Of a DNA stretch of 64,000 nt, positions 56,763 to 64,000 are shown piece by piece. The number at the start of each line of letters is the position of its first letter. Positions within the stretch are counted from its first letter, which is position 1. The notes beneath the pieces were generated by a model that had not been told where the DNA came from, searched no databases, and was given only the letters and a program-made list of their open reading frames with translations. The DNA is from Rhodanobacteraceae bacterium. Lineage in GTDB: Bacteria; Pseudomonadota; Gammaproteobacteria; Xanthomonadales; SZUA-5. The translations under genes were made by a program, and so were the position numbers. The DNA lies in assembly GCA_016717705.1 (NCBI GenBank), contig JADKFD010000031.1:1-64000 (forward strand). The letters are read 5' to 3'.

Positions 56763-58487
56763 ATGGGCCTCGGCAATCGCAGCTACAGCTACGAGACCGA
56801 CATGAAGGAAATCACCGGTGGCGTCAAGGGCGGCATCGGCGACACCTCCTGGACCTGGGAAGGCTCGTTCACCTACGGCAAGATCGACCAGGAGAACCAG
56901 GACGCCGGGTACATCGACTACGCGCGCTTGGCCGACGCCCTCGGCCCATCGTTCGTGCAGGGCGGTGTGGCCCGCTGCGGCACGCCGGGCGCGGTGATTG
57001 CCGGCTGCACGCCGATCAACTTCTTCAACCAGCCGGACCCGGCCACGGCCGAAGGGCAGGCGCAGATCGCCGCGCTGGAAGCGCTGGCGCTGCCGGTGCG
57101 CGACAACACCGACACCAAGCTGCAGAACTTCGCCGTGGTCTTCAGCGGCGACGTCTACGACTTGCCGGCCGGCACGATGAGCGCCGCGGTGGGCGCCGAA
57201 CATCGCTACCAGAGCCTCAATTTCGCGCCGGATGCGATCAAGTACATCAACACCGATCCGTTTGGTTGCGGCATCAGCTCCGAGAGCTGCGCCGACCCGA
57301 CCTCGGGCGACACCACCACGACGGAACTCTACGGCGAGTTGTACATCCCGGTGGTCGAAGGCGCGGCCTGGGCAGATAGCCTGGCCTTCACCCTGGGCAC
57401 CCGCTGGTCCGACTACGACACCTTCGGCAGCACCACCAACAGCAAGCTCGGCCTCGAATGGCGCCTGGTCGAGGATCTGTTGATCCGCAGCACCTACGCC
57501 GAAGTGTTCCGCGCGCCGACCATCAACGATCTGTTCCAGGGCGCCCGCATCACCAATCCGGTGTATTCGGATCCGTGCAACGGCCAGCCGCTGTCCTGCG
57601 TCGGCCTGCCCAATGTGCCGGGTCAGACCTTCGAACAGGGCCTCGGTCAGACCAACGCCCTGCTCGGCGGCAACCCGGAACTCGATCCGGAAACCGGCGA
57701 CGTGTTCACCTGGGGCGCGGTGTACTCGCCGTCCTGGCTGGAAGGCGCGTCGATCGCGGTCGACGTGTGGGACGTCCACCTGGAAGACACCATCCAGACC
57801 CTGGGCACCCAGCCGATCCTGAATGCCTGCTTCGAATCTGGCGCGCTGTGCAATCTGTTCACCCGCAACCCGCAAACGGGCGACGTGTTCCTGGTGCAGG
57901 ACCTGACGCAGAACGCCGGCATCACCGACACCAACGGCGTCGACATCGGCCTCAAGTACATCATCGACACCGACTACGGTCTGTTCCGCGCCAGCATGGA
58001 CTCGACCTACATCGACAACTATGACGTCGAAGTCATCGTTGCCGGCGAGACCATCGCCGAGCAGTCCAATGCCGGCACCTTCCTGCCGTCGTCCAAGGGT
58101 GGCCTGGGCAACTACAGCCGCTGGCGCAGCCTCGCAGCCCTGACCTGGAGCCTGAACAACTTCGAGGCCCAGTGGTCGCTGCGCTACATCGATGGTTTCC
58201 GCGTCGGCAGCACCGATCCGGAAGGCGACTGCGCCGACAACGCCGGTCGTGGCGTGGTGGGCAACGAAGGTTGCGTGTTCAACCGCGGCGCCGTCACGTA
58301 CCACAACCTGCAGTTCGGCTACAACATTCCGACCTGGAAGACCAAGGTGCAGTTCGGCATCGACAACGCTTTCGACAAGCAGCCGCCGATCCTGTACCAG
58401 AACAACTCGCTCAACGGCAACATCGACGAGCGCACGCACGATCCGGTCGGCCGCTACTTCTGGCTGAACGCGCAGGTCAAGTTCTGA
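56763..58487 (+). CDS. TonB-dependent receptor, C-terminal barrel (continuation after frameshift)
   Basis: This frame is open from just after 56700 and begins C-D-G-D-S-I-Y-N-P-F-G before the nominal ATG. It carries the remaining beta-strands of the barrel: L-G-T-R-W-S-D-Y, S-T-Y-A-E-V-F-R-A-P-T-I-N-D-L-F, N-P-E-L-D-P-E-T. It ends with G-R-Y-F-W-L-N-A-Q-V-K-F, the aromatic last strand that outer-membrane proteins need for BAM recognition. Together with the first part it makes a receptor of about 950 residues. Confidence 0.86.
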   Translation: MGLGNRSYSYETDMKEITGGVKGGIGDTSWTWEGSFTYGKIDQENQDAGYIDYARLADALGPSFVQGGVARCGTPGAVIAGCTPINFFNQPDPATAEGQAQIAALEALALPVRDNTDTKLQNFAVVFSGDVYDLPAGTMSAAVGAEHRYQSLNFAPDAIKYINTDPFGCGISSESCADPTSGDTTTTELYGELYIPVVEGAAWADSLAFTLGTRWSDYDTFGSTTNSKLGLEWRLVEDLLIRSTYAEVFRAPTINDLFQGARITNPVYSDPCNGQPLSCVGLPNVPGQTFEQGLGQTNALLGGNPELDPETGDVFTWGAVYSPSWLEGASIAVDVWDVHLEDTIQTLGTQPILNACFESGALCNLFTRNPQTGDVFLVQDLTQNAGITDTNGVDIGLKYIIDTDYGLFRASMDSTYIDNYDVEVIVAGETIAEQSNAGTFLPSSKGGLGNYSRWRSLAALTWSLNNFEAQWSLRYIDGFRVGSTDPEGDCADNAGRGVVGNEGCVFNRGAVTYHNLQFGYNIPTWKTKVQFGIDNAFDKQPPILYQNNSLNGNIDERTHDPVGRYFWLNAQVKF

Positions 58488-58540
58488 TCTGCACGGGGGA
58501 ATCCGCTGCGCGGATTCCCCCAAGTCAAGTTGGTAAATCG

Positions 58541-58570
58541 AAGCCGCGCGGAGCAATCCGCGCGGTTTTT
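58541..58570 (+). terminator. intrinsic terminator after the TonB receptor gene
   Basis: Stem CCGCGCGG, loop AGCAAT, stem CCGCGCGG is followed by TTTTT. A second stem without T-run (GGGGGAATCCGC..GCGGATTCCCCC, 58495-58520) lies just after the stop codon. Confidence 0.75.
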
Positions 58571-58636
58571 CGTTTCTGGGGCTCGCGACTTTTGCCGTCG
58601 GTGGGAACGGGCTCCGCCCGCGATGCTGCGGGCTCT

Positions 58637-58723
58637 GGTAGGCCGGTGTACGGCGCAGCCGTTCACCGGCGGGTCTTGCGGCAAGCACCCGGTGAACGCG
58701 CTGCGCGCGTACACCGGGCTACC
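58637..58723. repeat. palindromic repeat, GGTAGGCCGGTGTACG..CGTACACCGGGCTACC family
   Basis: Arms GGTAGGCCGGTGTACGGCGCAGCCGTTCACCGG and CCGGTGAACGCGCTGCGCGCGTACACCGGGCTACC flank a 15-base centre. A half copy is at 5641-5673. Confidence 0.7.
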
Positions 58724-58738
58724 GGAGCCGTTATCCGC

Positions 58739-60575
58739 TCAGGCGGCGTATCCCAACCGCTCGATCCACGGCTGCAGCGTGTCCAGCGCTTCGCCCTCGA
58801 ACCACGGCCGATAGCGCTGCCAGCGGCCGACGGCGCGCTGGTTGACCGGCTGCACCACCTGCGCATAGCTCGGCGTGCTGATCGCGCCCTTGCGCCGCGC
58901 GCGTTCGGTGAACTCGCTCAGATCATCGCTCCACGGCAGGCCGAGGAAGTCGAACAGCGCCTTGCCTTCGCGCCCGACATCGGCGACCAGATCCTCGTAA
59001 CGAAGCACGTGCAAGGGCAGCCCGAGGCGGTCGCGGAAATCGTGGAAATGCGCCATCACCCTTGCGTACATGCGCGCGGTGCTCGCCAGCGTCTCGAAAG
59101 TGATCGAGAACGCCGGTGAGCGGAAGTTCTGCATGTAGCAGCTGAGCACCACATCGCAGGGATGGCGCAGCGCCAGCAGCACCTGCGCCCGCGGGAACAG
59201 CGTGGCGACCAGCGGCAGGCGCACCAGATTCAGCGGATTCTTGTCGACCGCGCGGCGTGCGCCGAGTTGCGGCAGCACGCGCGCGACGTCGGCGAAGTAA
59301 CTGCGCCGCAGTGTCCGACAGGCGTCCTCGCTCAGCATCGACAGGGCCGCCGGATAGCCGGGATTGCGTTCGTTGATGCGACTGACCAGCCGCTGCAGGA
59401 AGGGCTGCTCGTCGAAAGAGGCCAGTGCGCCATGCGCATCCAGCAACTGCTCCATCAGCGTGGTGCCCGGAGCGCGGGAAGCCGACCAGGAACACCGGGT
59501 CGGCTGGATCTCCCGGCGCGGGCGCCGACAACCGACTTCGAACCTCCGGCACCGGCGCATCGAGCACGGCGAGCAGGCCGTCGCCGTGCGGCAGCGCTGC
59601 ATGCGTGCCGGTGACCTGCGCATAGCGCTCGGCGTGGCCACGGGCGAAAGCCTGCATCGCCGCGTCGACATCGCCAAGCGCGTCGCAGCAACGCCCCAAC
59701 TTGAGCAGCAGGTCGCCGCGCGCCAGCGCATCCGGGTTGGGGCGCTGCAGCAGCGCTTCCAGGCGTTGCCGGGCGAGCGCGTGTTGGTTCCGGCGACCGG
59801 CCAGTTGCGCTTCCAGTTCCAGCAGCAGATCGGTCTGATGTGCGTTCAATTGCTCGCGTCGAAGGTCCAGATCCGCAGCAATGGCCTCGGCTGGCGCGAG
59901 TCGGTTGCAGCGTTCGTGCACCGCCGCCAGTCCGAGTTGCGCATCGGTGGCCTCCGGCCCGGAACTCGGCACCGCGTCGAAGCAGGCAGCGGCGTCCTCG
60001 TACAGGCCGAGTTGCAGCAGCAGATTGCCGGATTCGACCAGGATGGTTGGCGCCAGATTGCCACGGCGCAGGGCATCGATCGCCTGTCCGGCGGCTTCGT
60101 ACTCGTCGAGCATCACCAGCGCGCGGGCGCGCAGCAGTTGGAATTCGGGGTCCTGCGGATGGCTGCGCAGCGCCAGCTGCACGTGTTCCAGCGCGCGCCG
60201 CGCCTGCCCGTGCGCGACCCAGGCGCGCGCCAGCGCGTAGTGCAGTTCGGCGCCGCCGCCACCGCACTGCAGCGCGCGCTGCAACGGCGCCAGCGCGTCG
60301 CGTTCGCGGCCGAGTTCGCACAGGCAGTTGCCGAGATTGCTCCAGTGCTCGGCGACTTCGGGCTGCAGCACGGTCAGCTGCTCATAGATCGGCCAGGCAT
60401 CGCTGGCGCGCTGCTGCTGGCTCAGGGCCAGGGCGAGCACCGACAGCCAGGATGGGTCGGCCGGTGATGACTCAAGTCCGCTGCGGGCCAGGCGTTCGGC
60501 GAGGTCGAAGCGGCTGGCTTGCAGGGCTGCCAGGCCGTCGCCTAGGGTGATTTGCAGTTGTGCGGAAGGCGCCAC
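58739..60575 (-). CDS. TPR-containing sulfotransferase, frame interrupted
   Basis: The first 365 codons encode about eight TPR-like repeats (L-A-L-S-Q-Q-Q-R-A-S-D-A-W, W-S-N-L-G-N-C-L-C-E-L-G). They lead into the sulfotransferase domain with F-L-V-G-F-P-R-S-G, the PAPS 5'-phosphosulfate loop. One extra G near 59466 (CCGGGC for CCGGC) shifts the rest to another frame: T-T-L-M-E-Q-L-L, then K-N-P-L-N, R-H-P-C-D-V-V-L-S-C-Y (3'-phosphate site) and F-L-G-L-P-W, ending at 58739. It would transfer sulfate from PAPS to a carbohydrate or protein. The TPR part suggests a peptide or protein acceptor; that is inference. Confidence 0.83.
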
Positions 60576-60636
60576 GGGCGATTCCAGGCGAGCGGATGCC
60601 CGATATGGCGCAGGATGCTACCGGAAGCCTTGACGC

Positions 60637-60716
60637 GTAGGTCACGTTGGCTGCGCAGCAGCCTACGTGACAGCATGAGTCGTCACGTAGCCCGCAGCGC
60701 GGGCAACATGACCTAC
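60637..60716. repeat. palindromic repeat, GTAGGTCACGTTGGC..GACCTAC family, copy 4
   Basis: GTAGGTCACGTTGGCTGCGCAGCAGCCTACGTGAC and GTCACGTAGCCCGCAGCGCGGGCAACATGACCTAC form two hairpins in the gap between the divergent sulfotransferase and hydroxylase genes. Confidence 0.7.
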
Positions 60717-60775
60717 ATTCCGTGGTCGGCACGCGGCATGCTACGCGCCCCACAATTCTTCGCCGAGCGCATCCC

Positions 60776-62053
60776 TTGTCGAATCATCCCCTGCTCGACT
60801 CGGCGCACAACGCGATGCGCAGCCAGCACTGGGCGCTGGCGGCGCGCATGTTCGATGCGGTGCTGGCCGAACTGCCGCAATCGCTGCCGGCGCGCATCGG
60901 CCGCGCTCGCTGCGCCATGCTGCAGGCGCAGCCGGCGATCGCGGTGTCCCAGTTGCAGGAGGCCGCGCGGCTGGCCCCGGACAATGCGCCGGTGGCGCGC
61001 AGCCTCGGCGTCGCGCTGCTGAGTGTCGACAGTCTGGAAGCGGCCGCCGCGGAACTGGACCGGGCGCGCGCACTCGATCCGGCCGATCCGTTGACGCGCC
61101 TGCACATCGGCCAGGTGCGCGAGCAGCGTGGGCAGCTGCAGGCGGCGGCGCAGTCGTATTACCGCGCCCTGGTCATGGCGCAAGCGCGCGGCCAGTGGCT
61201 CGATCGCCAGCGCACGCCGGCAGCGCTGCAACCGGTGATCCTGCATGCGATGGACGTGGTCGACCGCGAACGTCGGCGTACGCTGATGGCGATCATCGAG
61301 CCGTGGCGCGCGCAGCACGGCGTCGCGGCGGTGGCGCGCGTTTCGCGTTGCCTGGAAGCTCATCTGAAGACGCTGACGCTGCAGCCGACCGACGCGGCGC
61401 AGCGTCCGCGCTTTCTGTATTTCCCCGATCTGCCGGCGCCGCGCTACTTCGATCGCGCACTGTTCCCCTGGATCGAGCAACTGGAATCGGCCACCGGCGC
61501 GATCCGCAGCGAGGCGCTCGAGGTGTTGGCCGCCGACGGCGCCCTGCAACCCTTCCTCAAGTTCGACTCCGCGGAACAGGTCGGAAAGTACCTGGGCGGT
61601 GGCGAGCAGCCGCCCTCCTGGGACGCCTTCTTCTTCTACCGCGACGGCGAGCGCATCGACGCCAACCACCAGCGCTGTCCGGCGACTTCAGCGGCGATCG
61701 AAGCGCTGCCGCTGGTGCGCATCCGCCAGCACGCGCCGGAAATCTGCTACTCGGTGCTGGCACCAGGCACGCATATCCTGCCGCACACCGGCGTGACCAA
61801 TATCCGCGCGGTGGTGCACCTGCCGCTGATCGTGCCAGCCGATTGCGCGATCGAGGTCGGCGGTGAAACCCACGCCTGGCGCGTAGGCGAGGTGGTGGTA
61901 TTCGACGACACCTTCGAACATCACGCCTGGAACCGCAGCGACCAGCGCCGGGTGATCCTGTTGATGGATACCTGGAACCCGTATCTCAGTGACGTGGAAC
62001 GCGAGGCGGTCGGCGCGCTGATCGCGGGTATCGGCGATTTCAATCGGGATTAA
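60776..62053 (+). CDS. TPR-containing aspartyl/asparaginyl beta-hydroxylase
   Basis: The 425-residue protein (from TTG 60776; GTG 60722 is possible but lies next to the palindromic repeat) has an N-terminal helical region with three TPR-like units (about 10-135). The C-terminal double-stranded beta-helix domain of the Asp/Asn beta-hydroxylase family follows (about 240-410): H-I-L-P-H337-T-G-V-T-N-I-R344-A-V-V-H-L-P-L and F-D-D-T-F-E-H-H383-A-W-N. These supply Fe(II) histidines and the 2-oxoglutarate-binding Arg. The enzyme should hydroxylate Asp or Asn side chains, or related groups, using O2 and 2-oxoglutarate. It is divergent from the TPR-sulfotransferase. Confidence 0.85.
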   Translation: MSNHPLLDSAHNAMRSQHWALAARMFDAVLAELPQSLPARIGRARCAMLQAQPAIAVSQLQEAARLAPDNAPVARSLGVALLSVDSLEAAAAELDRARALDPADPLTRLHIGQVREQRGQLQAAAQSYYRALVMAQARGQWLDRQRTPAALQPVILHAMDVVDRERRRTLMAIIEPWRAQHGVAAVARVSRCLEAHLKTLTLQPTDAAQRPRFLYFPDLPAPRYFDRALFPWIEQLESATGAIRSEALEVLAADGALQPFLKFDSAEQVGKYLGGGEQPPSWDAFFFYRDGERIDANHQRCPATSAAIEALPLVRIRQHAPEICYSVLAPGTHILPHTGVTNIRAVVHLPLIVPADCAIEVGGETHAWRVGEVVVFDDTFEHHAWNRSDQRRVILLMDTWNPYLSDVEREAVGALIAGIGDFNRD

Positions 62054-62072
62054 CGGGCGAAGCCCCGCGTTC

Positions 62073-64000
62073 CTACTCCAGCCCATCAGCAAACATCAAG
62101 CCACCATTCAAGGCGCTCCAGTTCTGCAACAGCGCGGTCAACGCCTGCGGGGTGTTGGTTGCCGCCGCCTGCGCCGCCTGGCCCGTGCGGTTGATGCCGT
62201 GACAGCCGCCGCATTCGCGGATCTCGCCGGGCTGCAGGGTCAGCCAGAAGCGCTCGCGCACCACCGGCGTGCCGTTGGGTGCGGTGGTCTGCCAGCTGAG
62301 CGCCCGCTGGGTCGGCACGAACAGCGCGGTCGATCCATCCGGAAAGATCGGCGCGCTGCCGGCCGGTCCGCCGGCATTGGGCAGATTGTTGGCCAGTGCC
62401 GCGGGTTCGTGCAGGAAGCGCGACACCACGCGGCGGCCAAGATTGGGGCTGGCGCTGCCGCCCAGGCCGCGCACCTGATCGCCCTGGATCAGCTGGAAAT
62501 GCGCGATGTCGTAGAGCGTGCCGCCGCTGCCCACCGTCTGCACGCCGCCGGGCACACGCAGGTTGAACGGTTGCTGCTTGTCGGCCTTGTCGCGATGGGT
62601 GTTGTTGCGCACCACGATCAGTCCGAGATTCTGCTGGCGCAGGAAACGTCGCAGTGTCGATTCGGCAACACCGGCCGTGGCAAAGGCCGAGAGCTCAGGG
62701 CCGGCGGTTGCCGGCTCGCTGGAGGCCGGCGGTACCGTGCGCGCACGCACCTCGACCGGACTCAGCTCCCACAATTCGCCGGTGTAGCTGACCATCTGGT
62801 CCGGATCCCACCAGTTCACGGTCTTGTTGATGCCTGCGGTCAGGCTCGCACCGGCGGTCAGGAAGCCGCCGGTTCCGGTGGTCATCAGCTTGATGCGGAA
62901 ACGGTAGCTGGGCACCGGCGCGGTCGGGCTGCCGAGATTGTCGACACCGCCCTGCGCGGTGGTGTGCGCGACCACGATGCTGCCGTCGCTGAGCACCAGC
63001 GGATTGCGATAGTGGCCGCTGTGATCCGCCGCGGGTGCGGTGCCGAAGGTGCTGCGTGGCGTCAGGTACTCGATCACGATGTCATCGGGATTGGCGCTCG
63101 GCGGCGCCACCAGCCGCACCAGCTGGCCGGCGGCGTGGGAGTCGAATTCGGGCGCGTCGATGCCGAGGTAGCGCCCGGGTTGAGTCGGATCCTCGACGAT
63201 CTGGAACAGGTTTTCGATCGCGTTCGGATTGGTGCGTCCGGACACTTCGGCAATGAACTCCACCAGATTGGCGTCGTTGTTGAAGGCGCGATCGAAATAG
63301 GTGTGGAACTCGTGACGACCGAGGTGATTGAGGAACTCGGCCTCGGTGCCGTCCTGCGCCAGTTGCCAGGGGAAGAAGTTGTTGAAGCGGTGGCCGTTGA
63401 CGGTGGAACCGACCGCAGCGACGCGCGGTTCGGGGAAGGGCTCGGTCAGACCGGGCGCAATCGCGGCGTTCGCCTCCTCGCTGACCCAGTCGAAACTCTG
63501 GTTGGGATTGCCGGCCTGGTCGGACTGCTGATCGCGCTGCAGATGGTCCCAGCGGGTGAACAACACGCGCCCGAAACTGTCGACCAGCGGATCGAAATCG
63601 CCCGACGGCGAGTGATCCAGCAGCTTGAGCGCGCCGGTGGCCGGGTCCAGTCGCCACAAACCGGTCACCGTGGCGGTCGATTCGTATTCGTCGTGCTGCG
63701 GATACAGGTGCAAGGCGCCGTTGCGCGGCCGATCGGAGGCAAACACGATGCTGCCGTCCGACAGATAGGCCGGATTGACGTTGTTGAACTGGGTCGGCTG
63801 GTTGGGCACCAGCGTGATCGACACCTGCTGGCCCTGGCCGAGTCCGCTCACTTCATACAACTGCCAGCGGAAGGACAACACCTGGAACTGTTGCGGCGGC
63901 GCGCCGACCACCATCGAGAACACCGCCTTGGTGCCGTTCCAGTGCACATGCGGATCGCGCACGGCAATCGCGTTGGCGCCCTGGAATCCGTTCATGCCGA
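62073..64000 (-). CDS. hydrazine-synthase-alpha-like protein with CxxCH haem motif (5' end outside window)
   Basis: The frame is open from the right edge, so at least 640 residues are visible and the start lies outside. The first part has TolB/PD40-like strands (L-S-D-G-S-I-V-F-A-S-D-R-P-R-N, L-W-R-L-D-P-A-T-G). The later part, with T-L-Y-D-I-A-H-F-Q-L and L-S-W-Q-T-T-A, resembles the middle domain of hydrazine synthase subunit alpha. Near the end, R-E-C595-G-G-C598-H599-G is a c-type haem-binding motif. HzsA-like proteins occur in many bacteria that do not make hydrazine, so the function here is unknown. The gene converges with the hydroxylase. Confidence 0.72.
   Translation of the reverse strand, partial: GMNGFQGANAIAVRDPHVHWNGTKAVFSMVVGAPPQQFQVLSFRWQLYEVSGLGQGQQVSITLVPNQPTQFNNVNPAYLSDGSIVFASDRPRNGALHLYPQHDEYESTATVTGLWRLDPATGALKLLDHSPSGDFDPLVDSFGRVLFTRWDHLQRDQQSDQAGNPNQSFDWVSEEANAAIAPGLTEPFPEPRVAAVGSTVNGHRFNNFFPWQLAQDGTEAEFLNHLGRHEFHTYFDRAFNNDANLVEFIAEVSGRTNPNAIENLFQIVEDPTQPGRYLGIDAPEFDSHAAGQLVRLVAPPSANPDDIVIEYLTPRSTFGTAPAADHSGHYRNPLVLSDGSIVVAHTTAQGGVDNLGSPTAPVPSYRFRIKLMTTGTGGFLTAGASLTAGINKTVNWWDPDQMVSYTGELWELSPVEVRARTVPPASSEPATAGPELSAFATAGVAESTLRRFLRQQNLGLIVVRNNTHRDKADKQQPFNLRVPGGVQTVGSGGTLYDIAHFQLIQGDQVRGLGGSASPNLGRRVVSRFLHEPAALANNLPNAGGPAGSAPIFPDGSTALFVPTQRALSWQTTAPNGTPVVRERFWLTLQPGEIRECGGCHGINRTGQAAQAAATNTPQALTALLQNWSALNGGLMFADGLE

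Overview
The window is GC-rich, densely coded chromosomal DNA from a gammaproteobacterium, most likely of the Xanthomonadales/Lysobacterales. Supporting evidence: the gene set (plant-type glutamate-cysteine ligase, biosynthetic arginine decarboxylase SpeA, RimB/RimK, BamD-RluD-PgeF, SlyX, UppP, a TonB-dependent receptor, a lysyl-endopeptidase-like exoprotease) and an abundance of intergenic palindromic repeats of the 'GTAGGAGCGCGC' type. I cannot name the genus. I saw no rRNA, tRNA, CRISPR array, prophage or intact insertion sequence.

Layout. 0-5.6 kb: end of an unknown gene, a secreted beta-helix protein, a class D beta-lactamase-like protein with altered catalytic motifs, a small IR-flanked element, then truC, rimK/rimB and mscL. 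5.7-11.7 kb: a peptidase remnant, a fumarylacetoacetate hydrolase-family protein, a UPF0149/SEC-C protein, gshA, slyX, uppP. 11.7-16.6 kb: a lipoprotein / ECF sigma / membrane protein operon, an MFS transporter, a DUF4124 protein and a repeat-rich RcnB-like protein. 17-25.3 kb: a Tat-exported FAD oxidoreductase, a large thioester alpha-2-macroglobulin split by a frameshift, and an octapeptide-repeat protein. 25.4-34 kb: EamA transporter, pgeF-rluD with divergent bamD, two secreted proteins of unknown function, a diiron MBL-fold protein, YceI and a SixA-like phosphatase. 34-46.7 kb: PKD-containing protease, 1124-residue membrane ankyrin protein, TrmH-family methyltransferase, SGNH hydrolase, hydroxyisobutyrate-dehydrogenase-like enzyme, speA. 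46.9-54.5 kb: a transmembrane Ser/Thr kinase, an OmpA-family protein, and a four-gene ECF sigma / anti-sigma / two HEAT-repeat operon. 54.8-64 kb: a racemase pseudogene, a TonB-dependent receptor, a TPR-sulfotransferase, a divergent TPR-Asp/Asn hydroxylase and a hydrazine-synthase-alpha-like protein with a CxxCH haem motif.

Two properties cut across the window. First, at least eight palindromic repeat families occupy most longer intergenic gaps; the main one has about ten loci with a conserved spacer that is inverted at two of them. Second, about nine genes are interrupted by apparent small indels, often in short G/C runs, with good homology-like sequence continuing in another frame. Uncorrected sequencing error is at least as likely as real gene decay.

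The loci most likely to hold something undescribed are the TonB receptor / TPR-sulfotransferase / TPR-hydroxylase / cytochrome-like cluster at 55.6-64 kb and the ECF-HEAT operon at 51.2-54.5 kb.
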